40,673 bases of DNA from Bacteriovoracaceae bacterium UBA7695 (GCA_002482685.1 DLGL01000060.1:27428-68100); one strand, 5' to 3'. Shown: positions 17,445 through 27,009, counted from the stretch's first letter. A program made the numbers and translations. Notes: a model not told the origin generated them from the letters alone.

Positions 17445-18602
17445 ATGATCTACGCAGATTACAATGGCTCAGCTCCTCTTCTTTCCAGCGTAAGGGAGTA
17501 CTTAAAAAAGAGAATTGATTCTGATATTTACGCTAACCCAAACGCCATTCATTCAATTGGTCAGAAAGTCTTTCAAGGAATTGAAAAATGTCGTGACGCC
17601 ATTTCTGACATCATAGGATGCTATCCTGACCAGCTCTATTTTAATTCTGGATCTTCAGAAGGCGTATCTCATATTATTCACTCTGTTTTAGAGTACGCAC
17701 CAGAGAATAAAAAGATTGTGATCACCAGTCCGATTGAACATGTGGTGATTTTAAAGGCTTTAAGTTTTTTTCAAGAGCGTCGGGGATTTCAAATTAAATC
17801 TGTCGCCATAGACGAAAATGGCGTTATCAACCTTTCTGATTTAAAACGTCTACTCGAAGAATCAAAAAATGAAATTGCGCTGGTTACATTGATGGCCGTA
17901 AATAATGAGACGGGGGTCATTCAGCCTTACCAGAATATTGCCTCGCTTTGCCAACAACATAAAATTGAATACTTCTGTGATACAACTCAGCTTATCGGTA
18001 AGGGTCCTTTCCATTTTGAAAAATCCGGAATTGATTACGCCGTTTGTTCAGGCCATAAAGTAGGAGCTCTCCCAGGCTCAGGATTTATAATGGCCAAAGA
18101 GCCAACAAAACTTAAACCTCATGTATACGGAAGCTCTCAAGAGAAGGGAGTACGAGGCGGAACTCAAAACTATATTGGAATTGAAACACTGGCCGTTGCC
18201 TTGTCTGATTTCAGAGACAACCAAAAAAGCCTCGATACCCTTGCTATGGGCCGATTAAATTTTGAAGCAGAGATGAAAAAATCTTTTCCGGAAGTGGTTA
18301 TCATTGGTGAGAAGGTTCCCCGACTCGCAGGTACAAGTTTAATCAGCTATCCGGGTATTCATGGACAGGCGGTTCAAATAGAACTTGAGTCCCATGATAT
18401 CTTTGTCACTACCTCTGCGGCCTGCGCCGACAATCAACCAGAAACTTCTGCTGTTTTAAAGTCGATGGGAATAGCCGATGATGTTGGTAGAGGAGTCATC
18501 AGGATCTCTTTGAGCTACTCACAGGGTCCTACTGATTATCAAAAAATTGAAAAGGCTTTGAAATCGGCTTATGGGAAACTCAAAAAGATAAAGTCATTCT
18601 GA
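17445..18602 (+). CDS. NifS/IscS-like cysteine desulfurase coupled to nadA
   Basis: The 385-residue PLP enzyme starts at the ATG at 17445 (AGGAA upstream), seven bases after nadA. The start MIYADYNGSAPL is the usual 'YxDxNATTP' position. PLP Lys is residue 205 (CSGHKVGALPG), and the persulfide Cys is likely residue 327 in TTSAACAD, a loop differing from the IscS ATGSACTS form. KGVRGGTQNY is the conserved phosphate/substrate region. The family removes sulfur from cysteine for Fe-S clusters. A nifS-type gene beside nad genes is known in Bacillus, where it activates NadA; the same job is inferred here. Confidence 0.9.
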   Translation: MIYADYNGSAPLLSSVREYLKKRIDSDIYANPNAIHSIGQKVFQGIEKCRDAISDIIGCYPDQLYFNSGSSEGVSHIIHSVLEYAPENKKIVITSPIEHVVILKALSFFQERRGFQIKSVAIDENGVINLSDLKRLLEESKNEIALVTLMAVNNETGVIQPYQNIASLCQQHKIEYFCDTTQLIGKGPFHFEKSGIDYAVCSGHKVGALPGSGFIMAKEPTKLKPHVYGSSQEKGVRGGTQNYIGIETLAVALSDFRDNQKSLDTLAMGRLNFEAEMKKSFPEVVIIGEKVPRLAGTSLISYPGIHGQAVQIELESHDIFVTTSAACADNQPETSAVLKSMGIADDVGRGVIRISLSYSQGPTDYQKIEKALKSAYGKLKKIKSF

Positions 18603-18618
18603 TCGGCACACTCAGGTG

Positions 18619-18649
18619 TTAGGAAATACCAGCGTACCTGCTGTATAAT
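18619..18649 (+). promoter_or_regulatory. Candidate promoter of the 5'-nucleotidase-like gene
   Basis: A perfect -10 box TATAAT is at 18644-18649, 29 bp before the ATG. The only -35-like match is TTAGGA (18619-18624) with a long 19-bp spacer, so the promoter may need an activator. Confidence 0.45.
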
Positions 18650-18677
18650 AACCGAAACAAATTACGCCTGGAAAAAT

Positions 18678-20321
18678 ATGAAATTCAGTCTCTTTCTAAT
18701 TCTTATCCTTACAGCTTGCTCAGTAAAAAAAAGCGTTCTTGAAAACCAAACTCAGAATGGACATACCGAACTCTATTCCCAGCCTGCTGCTCCCAAGACT
18801 CAGATTGATGAAACGCTTAAAAGAGTGGTCATAGCGGCCACCAATGACATCCATGGGCACTACGAACCCCATAACATTCTACTAAAAGATCAGCATCATG
18901 AAGATCGCCAATATATTCAGATTGGTGGAGTTGATTTTATCAGTAGCTATTTTAAAATTTTGCGCCAACATTATGCCGGTCAGGTGCTGCTTCTGGATTC
19001 CGGCGATCTGTTTTCATCGAATGCTCAAGAAATGAAATTTGTTTCAGATTTTTACTCTACACTTCAATACGACGCCATAACCATAGGGCTGATGGATTTT
19101 AATCTTAAGCTTCCTGCAAAATATCATTCTAGCGCAGATTTTTTTAAGGATTTCTCGGCCCATTCCAAAACTCCGGTTATTCTAAGTAATCTCTATGAGC
19201 TTAAAACGGCCAGAGCTGTTGAATGGAACGGCACCCTCCCCTACCTCATGCGTGAAGTTAATGGAGTTAAGATCGGGATCATTGGTCTCATCCCGGATGA
19301 TATTGTGGGATTAACTCCTGTGGATAATCGCGTCGGCTTCTATGTTGAAAGTATGCTTCAATCAACATTAAAACACTCACGCTTACTTCGCTCTCTTGGG
19401 GCCGAGGTTGTAGTGGTCATTACTCATCAGGGTGTAAACTGTGGTGAGGATATCGCTGCTGAATTAAAGCTCCCTATAAGTAAGGTGAACTTTGAACCTA
19501 AAAGGAAAGCGGCCTGCGATCTTTCAAGTAAAATGGGTGAATACCTAAGCCGTCTTCCTGCAAATCTGGTTGATGTTGTCATTGGAGGACGTAATCATCA
19601 GAAAACGGCCAACATGATAAATACCAGTCTTGTGATGAGTAATTTTAGTGATGGGCTTAGCTTCTCTTATGCTGAACTCTTTGTAGACTCTAAAACTAAA
19701 AAAATCCAACACGATAAAACAATCATTCACCAACCAGTAATGTTTTGTCGTGAATTTTTTAAAGAAACGAACGACTGCTACACTGAAGATCCATCTGTTG
19801 ATCATAAAGCAAGGACACCTGCCCTGTTTTTAGGTGAACCCGTAGCCGCAGATTCAAGTCTTGAGCAAAAATTTCACTACTATCTTGAAGGAAAATCTAA
19901 CAAGACGACTCTTAATTTCAAAAGTCTGCAGCCGGTTCTTGACCACTATGAAGGTCAGCTAACCTACCTGTCAGGTCCGAATTTAAATGCCAAACTTATG
20001 CTCATAAGCCTTAAGGGCTCTGAACTTTCAGAGATCCTGGAAGATGAATTTAATCAGAATCTCGCCAGCAAATGGAATCCTTCTCCGTTTACCGTCAATG
20101 GACAGAATCTCTCACTCACCATTGAGGGCTCTCCTATAGTGGCCACTGAATATTATAAAATCCTGGCATCTGTAGAGGATTTACAAAATCATATTCATCT
20201 CAAAAAATTCATTACGAGACCCGGGAATAAGTCGTTAAATAGTGTGTCCTGGAATGAGCCGTGGGTACAGGTAAAAGACGAAATCAGTACTGCTCTTTCA
20301 GCTTCAGAGGCAGTAAGGTAA
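18678..20321 (+). CDS. 5'-nucleotidase/UshA-like lipoprotein with altered metal site
   Basis: The 547-residue protein has a lipobox (LILTAC, lipidated Cys 14), so it should be membrane anchored. The N-terminal half is a calcineurin-like phosphoesterase domain: NDIHGH (Asp 57, His 59), SGD (Asp 110) and VVITHQG (His 250) are in place. The usual GNHE motif is GLMD (137-140), and GGHTH reads GGRNH (303-307). The C-terminal half resembles the UshA nucleotide-binding domain. The loss of the Asn-His pair and one His suggests a degenerate enzyme or a one-metal variant. Its 3' end overlaps the convergent gene by 18 bp. Family call good, activity doubtful. Confidence 0.8.
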   Translation: MKFSLFLILILTACSVKKSVLENQTQNGHTELYSQPAAPKTQIDETLKRVVIAATNDIHGHYEPHNILLKDQHHEDRQYIQIGGVDFISSYFKILRQHYAGQVLLLDSGDLFSSNAQEMKFVSDFYSTLQYDAITIGLMDFNLKLPAKYHSSADFFKDFSAHSKTPVILSNLYELKTARAVEWNGTLPYLMREVNGVKIGIIGLIPDDIVGLTPVDNRVGFYVESMLQSTLKHSRLLRSLGAEVVVVITHQGVNCGEDIAAELKLPISKVNFEPKRKAACDLSSKMGEYLSRLPANLVDVVIGGRNHQKTANMINTSLVMSNFSDGLSFSYAELFVDSKTKKIQHDKTIIHQPVMFCREFFKETNDCYTEDPSVDHKARTPALFLGEPVAADSSLEQKFHYYLEGKSNKTTLNFKSLQPVLDHYEGQLTYLSGPNLNAKLMLISLKGSELSEILEDEFNQNLASKWNPSPFTVNGQNLSLTIEGSPIVATEYYKILASVEDLQNHIHLKKFITRPGNKSLNSVSWNEPWVQVKDEISTALSASEAVR

Positions 20322-21122
20322 ATTTCCCTGGCACTGAATCGTTAAGCCTTTAGCACAATAGGCAAAACTGGAATCATCCCGACAGGAAAATGGTATTTCT
20401 TTTTTCTGATATTTAAACCCTCTTCTACATGCTGGCCCATTTTTTTGACCACACTCTTTTTGTCCGCAAAACTTTGGACTTTGTGGGCAGCCATTCGTGA
20501 TTTCATGCCAACCATTCGGACACTGCGAACACACCGAAGGTGATAGGATTTTACAATCATCCGAAACCTCATGACAGACTTTTAAATCTTGAAGGAGTGA
20601 TTTCTGAGGACGGACCATTTTAGTACCTTTATAAGGCGTCAGGTACATCACTTTTGGCGAGCGGTATTCGGCCGATGACATCAACATTTTTGGTTCAGGG
20701 TGTGAAAAGACATTAAATAAAGCAGCACTCCACTGTTCAACTTCAAATTTTTTATTCGTAATACTAAGAGATAAAAATTTTCCTTCCACCGAAAACTGAA
20801 GGGCCTTAATATCAGTCCACTGTTCATCACCAGGACTAAAAATAAATGATTCACATTTATCATTTTGACCAATAGTTTTAAGTTTTAAAATCCCCGGCTC
20901 CTCCCCTGGCACTTTAAAAAAGAGACAATCTTTAAACGTTTTTAAGTTGGCGTCGTTATACAAAACTGCAAAAAGTGTCTGCCATGAGTTCGCAGGCCGG
21001 GTGATCATTTCATTGTTGGTGTAAAATTCGTGTTTTTCCACAATCTTAGTCGCATTAGTCCAGCGCCAGGACGGATCCGCGTGGGCCAGACCAAATATAA
21101 AAAAGAAAATAGAAAAGATCAT
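20304..21122 (-). CDS. Secreted protein with Cys-rich C-terminus
   Basis: The 272-residue product has a signal peptide (MIFSIFFFIFGLAHA). About 180 residues without known motifs are followed by a Cys-rich tail of some 70 residues holding at least 12 cysteines in CxxC-like and CxxCPNG patterns, suggesting an EGF-like, disulfide-knotted module. Its start overlaps the stop of the upstream SUMF1-like gene by four bases (ATGA), so the pair is translationally coupled and likely works together in the envelope. No family is recognised. Confidence 0.68.
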   Translation of the reverse strand: MIFSIFFFIFGLAHADPSWRWTNATKIVEKHEFYTNNEMITRPANSWQTLFAVLYNDANLKTFKDCLFFKVPGEEPGILKLKTIGQNDKCESFIFSPGDEQWTDIKALQFSVEGKFLSLSITNKKFEVEQWSAALFNVFSHPEPKMLMSSAEYRSPKVMYLTPYKGTKMVRPQKSLLQDLKVCHEVSDDCKILSPSVCSQCPNGWHEITNGCPQSPKFCGQKECGQKNGPACRRGFKYQKKEIPFSCRDDSSFAYCAKGLTIQCQGNLPYCL

Positions 21123-22342
21123 AAAGAAACCTCTTCATAGCACCGGAATGCCACGGGGACTTCTTTATCCTGAACACCCTTCCATTTTCCTAAGATACCC
21201 AGCTCGTGGACGGGGGATGAAGGATCCTGAAAACGGGAGGATGTTTTTAAATTTTTGTTCGGCTCTCTATAATTCACCAGGGCTTCCGGATAAAACCCTA
21301 AAGCATAGTTCATTCCCATCCAGGTTACGGAATCAGTTGTATAAAGCTTATGAGTGCACCCCTTAACCTGAGCAAGTTGGCAGTCAAGAGGTGTTAATTG
21401 GTAGTCTGGATTAATTCGGGCCATTCCCAGAAAGCTTTTGCCAATATCTCTCTGCCAGGGTGTTTGAGGTCTGGCGACCTGATCAGGCAGAGGATTTTTT
21501 TGATCTGTTGGAGTCATAGTCGCAGCATCAAAAAGTTTCGCTTCCAGGACTCTCTTTCCCCAAAAACTGCAATACGCTGCTTGATCTTTAGAACTTAAGA
21601 GTGCCGGAGCAGGCCAGAGACTACGGTCTTTGGTTATCAGTTCTGATTGACCTCTTAGCAGATGCCATTCATTGACCTGCTGATTTGAGACATAGAATTT
21701 ATCGATAAAAATTTTTCGTCCGAAATTATCCCACGTGAAATCCTCACCTCTGGTCGTTTTGCCGTAACCATAAATACGCTCCGGAAGAAAAACATCCCGG
21801 CATGTATCCGTTAAAATTAAAGGCCAGCTCATACCAGGAACTTCATCAATAGAGAGTTCAACTAAAACCCCATAATGGAAATTCAATCCCTCATAGGGAC
21901 CTTTAAGGATTTCATAATAACGGGAGTCAGTTGAATACTGAGGAATAGACTGAAAGTTTGCCTTAGCGCGAACGTGAAACGATTGACCAAAGAGATCGAT
22001 CTTTAGGGCCGGTTTTTTTTTGACTCCACCTGACCAGTAGCATTGCCAGAAATGAGGTTGGCATTGGTAGTAGCTCCGACCGACGCCTTTCTCAAAAAGA
22101 ATTTCATTTTCACAGGTGAGCCCATCTTTTTTAATAAAGCGGTCTCCCTCCTCCCATAGCTTGATGATTTTAGGTTCAGCCGCAAGGATCACTTGAGCAA
22201 AAAGCTTTTCGGGTGAACTGGGACGGTTGATTTTATTCTGGAAATCCGGACGGGAGCGGAAGAAAAGCAAAATAATGCCTACAACACTAAGAAAACCCAA
22301 GATCACAATGATCTTTGGTATAATGGAATTATCTCTACTCAC
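21119..22342 (-). CDS. Membrane-anchored SUMF1/FGE-like domain protein
   Basis: The 407-residue product has one N-terminal membrane segment (about residues 9-28, IIPKIIVILGFLSVVGIILLF in part) with the bulk outside. The C-terminal half has the layout of formylglycine-generating-enzyme/SUMF1 domains: FIDKFYVSNQQVNEW is the usual 'YIDKYEVTNAQY' strand and YCSFWGKRVLEAKLFDAA the 'YCxWxGKRLPTEAEWE' helix. The later catalytic Cys pair is not obvious, so it is more likely a structural or binding relative than a sulfatase activator. It is divergent from prkA with only 13 bp between the starts, so each gene's promoter must lie within the other. Confidence 0.65.
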   Translation of the reverse strand: MSRDNSIIPKIIVILGFLSVVGIILLFFRSRPDFQNKINRPSSPEKLFAQVILAAEPKIIKLWEEGDRFIKKDGLTCENEILFEKGVGRSYYQCQPHFWQCYWSGGVKKKPALKIDLFGQSFHVRAKANFQSIPQYSTDSRYYEILKGPYEGLNFHYGVLVELSIDEVPGMSWPLILTDTCRDVFLPERIYGYGKTTRGEDFTWDNFGRKIFIDKFYVSNQQVNEWHLLRGQSELITKDRSLWPAPALLSSKDQAAYCSFWGKRVLEAKLFDAATMTPTDQKNPLPDQVARPQTPWQRDIGKSFLGMARINPDYQLTPLDCQLAQVKGCTHKLYTTDSVTWMGMNYALGFYPEALVNYREPNKNLKTSSRFQDPSSPVHELGILGKWKGVQDKEVPVAFRCYEEVSL

Positions 22343-22355
22343 AGGATCAGGTTAT

Positions 22356-24548
22356 ATGAAATGGATGGAAGAAGTAAATAAAGAAGAAGGTCGCTACGTT
22401 AATCTGTTGGCCTTTGACGATTACATGAATCTTTTTGAAAAGCACCCTGAAAAAGAGCTGCGCCCTACAAACATCTACCTTCGGGATATGTTCGACTATT
22501 TTGGAAAAAATCCGAATGGGAGCTTCAAATTATTTACCCGAGAACATGCCGACGCTCCGCCAGTTCACGGCCAGATTAAAACTCAGGGAAGAATCTATCA
22601 ATTTCTTCAGAACTTCATGGAAGAGGGTTTTAACAATAAGTTCATTCTCCTTATCGGTCCAAATGGTTCTTCGAAATCAAGTTTGATCAAAAAAATAATG
22701 CTCTCAACCGAAGACTATGCGGCTTCCGATGAAGGCTCCCTATTCTCCTTCAGTTGGATTTTCCCAATCGATCAATTTGTTAAAGGATCACTCGGTCTTT
22801 CAGGTATGGCGGCGGATAAGAATATTAATTCCTACGCTTTCCTAGACGATAAAGACATCAGCGCTATCATGACTTCTGAGTTGAAAGATCATCCACTTTT
22901 ACTCATTCCTATTAAAACCCGTCAGAAGCTTATTGAAGAGGCTTTTAAAAAAGATCAGAACAGACTGGAAGAAGTAAAAAAGAGTTATCTCTACAACGGG
23001 GATCTCTCTCAAAGGAATAGGCTCATATTCGATGCCCTTCTTAAAAACTATAAAGGCGACTACAGAGAAGTTTATAAACATATCCGTGTTGAAAGAATGT
23101 TTATTAATAGAAGATACTCTATCGGAGCTACGACAATTGAGCCTCAGCTTCATGTAGATGCCCACTTACAGCAGATCACCATGGATAGAAGACTGGCCTC
23201 GTTGCCTCCAAGTCTTCAGTCATTAAATCTCTTTTCTCTTTCGGGAGAAGTCGTATTGGCCAACCGCGGGATTCTGGAGTTTTCAGACCTCCTCAAACGC
23301 CCTCTGGATACTTTTAAGTATCTTTTGATGACGATGGAATCTAAAACCATCAATCTCCAGGGAATTCTGACGGAGCTTGATATCTTTTTTATCGGGTCAT
23401 CGAATGAAATTCATTTTGCTGCTTTTAAACAACACCCGGACTTCAATTCATTCAAAGGCCGCTTTAACTTCTTGAGAGTTCCTTATCTATTGAGCCATAA
23501 AGAAGAAGAGAAGATTTACCAAGACCAGATCAATAAACTTAAAGATCAGGCCTGCTTTGAGCCTCATTCATTAACTGCTCTGTGTATGTGGTCAGTTATG
23601 ACTCGTATGCGGGCGCCCATAAGTAAGAACTTCCGGGATGAAAAGCTGGGTCAGATCGCTGAGGTATTGAATCCCCTGGAAAAAGCCCTTCTTTATTCAG
23701 ATAAAGAGACACCCGAAGCTTTTGATTCAGAGTCCCGCCAATTGCTTAAAATGAGCATCGATGACATTCAAAGTGAATATGAAAATGATTCAATGTACGA
23801 AGGAAAATTCGGAATTTCTCCACGTGAAGTGAAGCAAATGATTTATGATCTGGCCTACGCTCATAAGAGTGTTACTTTTATAGAAGTTATTGAGTACCTC
23901 AGAACTCTTAATGATAAAAAGGCTGAATACGATTTTTTAAATATTTCCCACCAGGGTGACTATCATAATCCTAAGAAGTTTTTGGATTTGATTGAAGCCT
24001 ACTGTCTTAACCTTCTGGACAATGAAGTCAGAGAATCACTTGGTCTGGTTGATGACCGCTCGTACGAAGAATATGTTTCAAAATATATTCTCAGTATCAA
24101 TGCTGTCATCAAGGGTGAAAAAACAAAAAATACTGTTACCGGAAAATTTGAAGCACCAGACTCATATTTCATTAAAGAATTTGAATCTAATGTCCATATG
24201 AATGAAGCACCGGAGAAATTCCGCTCTAACCTTATCGCCAGACTTGGGGCTTTTGCTCTGGATAACCGCGGTAAGACAATTGTTTATAGCGAAATCTTCG
24301 AAGACCTGGTTCACCTTCTTCAAGAGTCTTATCGCAAAGAACAGAAAAAAGTGATTGATAAAATTGGCAAAAATCTCATGCTTTATCTAGCCGAGAAGAA
24401 AGGATCAAACGCAGGGCTTGAGAGTGCTGTGCGGGACCAGATCATCAATATTATTCAGACTCTCCAGAAGAAGTACCACTATTCTGAGAATGGGGCGATT
24501 TCATCGCTTCAATATCTGCTTAAAATGCGGTATGAAACTCAGAAATGA
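22356..24548 (+). CDS. prkA: PrkA family serine protein kinase
   Basis: The start is taken as the ATG at 22356, giving MKWMEEVNKEEGRYVNLLAF; 43 upstream codons are open but lie over the divergent gene and look unrelated. The 730-residue protein has an AAA-like domain with Walker A GPNGSSKS (101-108), then ANRGILEFSDLLKRP and FIGSSNEIHF blocks typical of PrkA, and a C-terminal PrkA domain with the kinase-like region. It is longer than E. coli YeaG (644). PrkA kinases act in stationary-phase and stress responses. The usual partners yeaH and spoVR/ycgB are not adjacent. Its stop overlaps the next gene (ATGA). Confidence 0.88.
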   Translation: MKWMEEVNKEEGRYVNLLAFDDYMNLFEKHPEKELRPTNIYLRDMFDYFGKNPNGSFKLFTREHADAPPVHGQIKTQGRIYQFLQNFMEEGFNNKFILLIGPNGSSKSSLIKKIMLSTEDYAASDEGSLFSFSWIFPIDQFVKGSLGLSGMAADKNINSYAFLDDKDISAIMTSELKDHPLLLIPIKTRQKLIEEAFKKDQNRLEEVKKSYLYNGDLSQRNRLIFDALLKNYKGDYREVYKHIRVERMFINRRYSIGATTIEPQLHVDAHLQQITMDRRLASLPPSLQSLNLFSLSGEVVLANRGILEFSDLLKRPLDTFKYLLMTMESKTINLQGILTELDIFFIGSSNEIHFAAFKQHPDFNSFKGRFNFLRVPYLLSHKEEEKIYQDQINKLKDQACFEPHSLTALCMWSVMTRMRAPISKNFRDEKLGQIAEVLNPLEKALLYSDKETPEAFDSESRQLLKMSIDDIQSEYENDSMYEGKFGISPREVKQMIYDLAYAHKSVTFIEVIEYLRTLNDKKAEYDFLNISHQGDYHNPKKFLDLIEAYCLNLLDNEVRESLGLVDDRSYEEYVSKYILSINAVIKGEKTKNTVTGKFEAPDSYFIKEFESNVHMNEAPEKFRSNLIARLGAFALDNRGKTIVYSEIFEDLVHLLQESYRKEQKKVIDKIGKNLMLYLAEKKGSNAGLESAVRDQIINIIQTLQKKYHYSENGAISSLQYLLKMRYETQK

Positions 24549-25618
24549 GTTTAGACATTGAAAAATCCTTTACCACTGAAAGATACCAGGTAAGTTATCC
24601 CGTTTTAGCAGAACAGGATAACTTACGTCTGGATCAATTTGTCATGATCCATCTGCCAACTCTTTCCCGGCAATTCCTCAAAAAGAAAATTGATAAAGGC
24701 GAAGTAGTCATTTCGGGCCGCAAACCTCCACATAAGCCTAGTGTTAAAGTCCACGCAGGTGAGAGGGTGACTGTTACAACTCACAATGACGGCATGATTG
24801 AAGACGAATTTTGGCATGGAGAGGTGGTTCCAAGAGATATCGAGCCAACAATTATCTGGGAAGATCAGGGCCTTCTGGTAATTAACAAGCCACCCTTTAT
24901 GATTACTCACCCTGCAGGCAAAAATCTTTTTTACTGCGCCACTGTCTGGTATGAAACGATTCTTAAGCACACCATGCATTCCATCCACAGACTTGACCGT
25001 GAAACATCTGGCATTCTGATGCTGGGAAAAAATCCAAAAGCTGCTCAAAAAGTCAGCCTTCTATTTGAAGAAGAAAAAGTTCGCAAATGTTACTTTTTGA
25101 TTGCTCACAAAAATCCAAATGCGAAAGCTTTTCCTTTTACCGCTAAAGAGCGTCTGGGAAGAGACGACAATGCAATTCCTCGAGGACTAATCAGTGCCTA
25201 CCCCGAAGAATCGGAAGAGGGAAAAGATGCAGAAACTCATTTTGAATTAGTTTTAGAAAAAGATAATTATGTGCTTGCCTTAGCTTTTCCTCATACAGGT
25301 CGTCAGCATCAGATACGTGTTCATGCTGCCTGTAATGGCTACCCTCTCCTGGGAGATAAGCTTTATAACGGTGACTCAAGTATTTTTATTCGCTTTAAAG
25401 ATGATACGGCCACGGCCGAAGATCACGAGAAGATGCAGATACCGCGTCAGGCACTTCACGCAGTAGCTCTCAAACTCTCTTATCCAACAGAGACGATGAG
25501 ACACTTCATCGCTCCTTTGCCAAAAGATCTTTCTGACTGGATCGAAGGTAAGCTAGGAATCAACCATGCGGAAGTAGAAGCGCTTATCAAAGATAAGGTC
25601 GAGACATTTCTAACCTGA
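24545..25618 (+). CDS. RluA family pseudouridine synthase
   Basis: The 357-residue enzyme has an N-terminal S4 RNA-binding domain (residues 28-80, LRLDQFVMIHLPTLSRQFLK) and the RluA catalytic domain with Asp 151 in HRLDRETSG. VINKPPFMITHPAG and HTGRQHQIRVH are also conserved. It makes pseudouridine in rRNA or tRNA; which site cannot be told from sequence alone. It overlaps the prkA stop by four bases, an unusual pairing of a stress kinase with an RNA modifier. It converges tail to tail with the HAD gene with no gap. Confidence 0.93.
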   Translation: MSLDIEKSFTTERYQVSYPVLAEQDNLRLDQFVMIHLPTLSRQFLKKKIDKGEVVISGRKPPHKPSVKVHAGERVTVTTHNDGMIEDEFWHGEVVPRDIEPTIIWEDQGLLVINKPPFMITHPAGKNLFYCATVWYETILKHTMHSIHRLDRETSGILMLGKNPKAAQKVSLLFEEEKVRKCYFLIAHKNPNAKAFPFTAKERLGRDDNAIPRGLISAYPEESEEGKDAETHFELVLEKDNYVLALAFPHTGRQHQIRVHAACNGYPLLGDKLYNGDSSIFIRFKDDTATAEDHEKMQIPRQALHAVALKLSYPTETMRHFIAPLPKDLSDWIEGKLGINHAEVEALIKDKVETFLT

Positions 25619-26329
25619 TTACAATTTCTTTATAAAACTCAAGACACCTTTAGGTCCGATATTTTCTGGACCTTCCAGAATAATACGTGGCTTATGATTC
25701 AGGCGATCTAAACAGTGTTCAATATTACTTACACCAACTGAGTTATGAAAGAGCTCAAACATACTCTGGTCATTTGGAGCATCTCCAAAAAACCAGCACT
25801 CCTCTTCTTTTAATACTGGATGAAACTTTTGCATAAACTTCACTACGCCACGATACTTTGAAATATCACCAACCCAGAAATTTATGTGCACATTGGATTT
25901 TGAATAATTGATTTTATTTTCATCCATAAATTTCATGACATCATCGATCCATTTATGATCCATCTGATGAAATTCAATTGCTCTATCAGTCAGGCGACCA
26001 AAGCTATCTGCAGAGAGTGGGATGTGAGGAAACTGCTTAGTTAATTTGGCCGTAAAATCTGCTAGGCCTTGAATCTCTGCTTGTGAAACCAGTGGTTCCT
26101 GGATGATTTCACCTTTCTCATTAAGATAAAGAATGACTCCTCCCCCTTCCATGATACAGGCCTTAAGTGGAAAGTGAGTCAGAAAGAAATGACCCCAGGA
26201 AAGTGATCGTCCCGAAACGATTATGAGCTGCTGATTTTTTTTCTCAATCAACTCCATAATCTCAAAGAATTCTCGTGTGAGTCGACCATCAGTTGTCAGA
26301 GTTCCATCGAAGTCCGAAAAATAAAGCAT
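25619..26329 (-). CDS. HAD-superfamily (Cof/IIB-like) hydrolase
   Basis: Translation from the ATG at 26329 gives MLYFSDFDGTLTTDG, the HAD motif I (nucleophile Asp in DFDGT) at the very start, as is usual; upstream codons belong to the overlapping frame of the preceding gene. Motif II is IVSGRS and motif IV FFGDAPNDQSMF, and the cap between them is of the IIB type found in sugar phosphatases. The 236-residue enzyme is probably a phosphatase for a sugar phosphate or similar small molecule. It starts one base after the stop of the barrel gene at 26331. Confidence 0.85.
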   Translation of the reverse strand: MLYFSDFDGTLTTDGRLTREFFEIMELIEKKNQQLIIVSGRSLSWGHFFLTHFPLKACIMEGGGVILYLNEKGEIIQEPLVSQAEIQGLADFTAKLTKQFPHIPLSADSFGRLTDRAIEFHQMDHKWIDDVMKFMDENKINYSKSNVHINFWVGDISKYRGVVKFMQKFHPVLKEEECWFFGDAPNDQSMFELFHNSVGVSNIEHCLDRLNHKPRIILEGPENIGPKGVLSFIKKL

Positions 26330-26330
26330 A

Positions 26331-26930
26331 CTATTTCCAAACCCAAGAGAGCAGCACTCCCATGTAATCCGATGAGGCGCCCAAATCTTTATTGGCCTCA
26401 AACGATACCAAAAGTTTATCTCCACCAGCTGCCGGAAGAGGCATACTTCCACCTAAGGTCATCGATGCGTAATAAACAAATTCATCGTTGCTGTTATCAA
26501 CTTTGATTCCACTTGGGATTGCGAGGTAGGGGAAGAACTCATTTCCCTCAATACTAAAACCTTTTCTGATTGTGGGGGCAGCACCAATAAGATTCATTTT
26601 ATCTTGATCAAATTTTTGATGTTGATAGTAGGGCTTAATTGAAACCCGCGGCTGATATACATCTTCATGGAGAATCTCCATATCCAGTCCGCCACCTAGA
26701 TACAATCCGCGGGAATCCTGGGCGCCACCCGCCGTAAGATCCAAAAGTTGACCACGATTCACTTCCTGAGTATAACGAACACCCATTCCAACTTCGTGTC
26801 GCTGACTCATATAGCCGGTCATTTCAGCTGAAAGAACCCGTGCCTCCTCGTTCAGAGGATGGGTCGAGATACCGATTACAGAAGCCGAGGCTGCGCCACA
26901 GAGGCAAATAAGCATAATGAGTATTTTCAT
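26331..26930 (-). CDS. Small outer-membrane beta-barrel protein
   Basis: The 199-residue product has a signal peptide (MKILIMLICLCGAASAS). The mature region alternates amphipathic strands with turns (MGVRYTQEVNRGQLLDLTAGG, given here as a pattern of Tyr/Gly-rich strands) and ends in LLSWVWK. The aromatic-rich end and strand periodicity of about eight to ten residues suggest an eight-stranded barrel. No enzyme motif is seen. It is the first gene of a two-gene unit with the HAD hydrolase, spaced by one base. Confidence 0.6.
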   Translation of the reverse strand: MKILIMLICLCGAASASVIGISTHPLNEEARVLSAEMTGYMSQRHEVGMGVRYTQEVNRGQLLDLTAGGAQDSRGLYLGGGLDMEILHEDVYQPRVSIKPYYQHQKFDQDKMNLIGAAPTIRKGFSIEGNEFFPYLAIPSGIKVDNSNDEFVYYASMTLGGSMPLPAAGGDKLLVSFEANKDLGASSDYMGVLLSWVWK

Positions 26931-27009
26931 GAGTTAAGTATCTCATCATTCGAAAAAAGTGCAATATTAGACCCTTTGCACAAATCTCTGCTTCTCCTAT
27001 AAGAATTCA

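Noticed and set aside
21726..21745. parS-like CACGTGAAA in the SUMF1-like gene
   Set aside because: About 11 of 16 positions match the canonical site, as expected by chance, and the left half-site is missing.
22227..22355. Extended N-terminus of PrkA
   Set aside because: The 43 extra codons lie antisense to the start of the divergent SUMF1-like gene and do not resemble PrkA.
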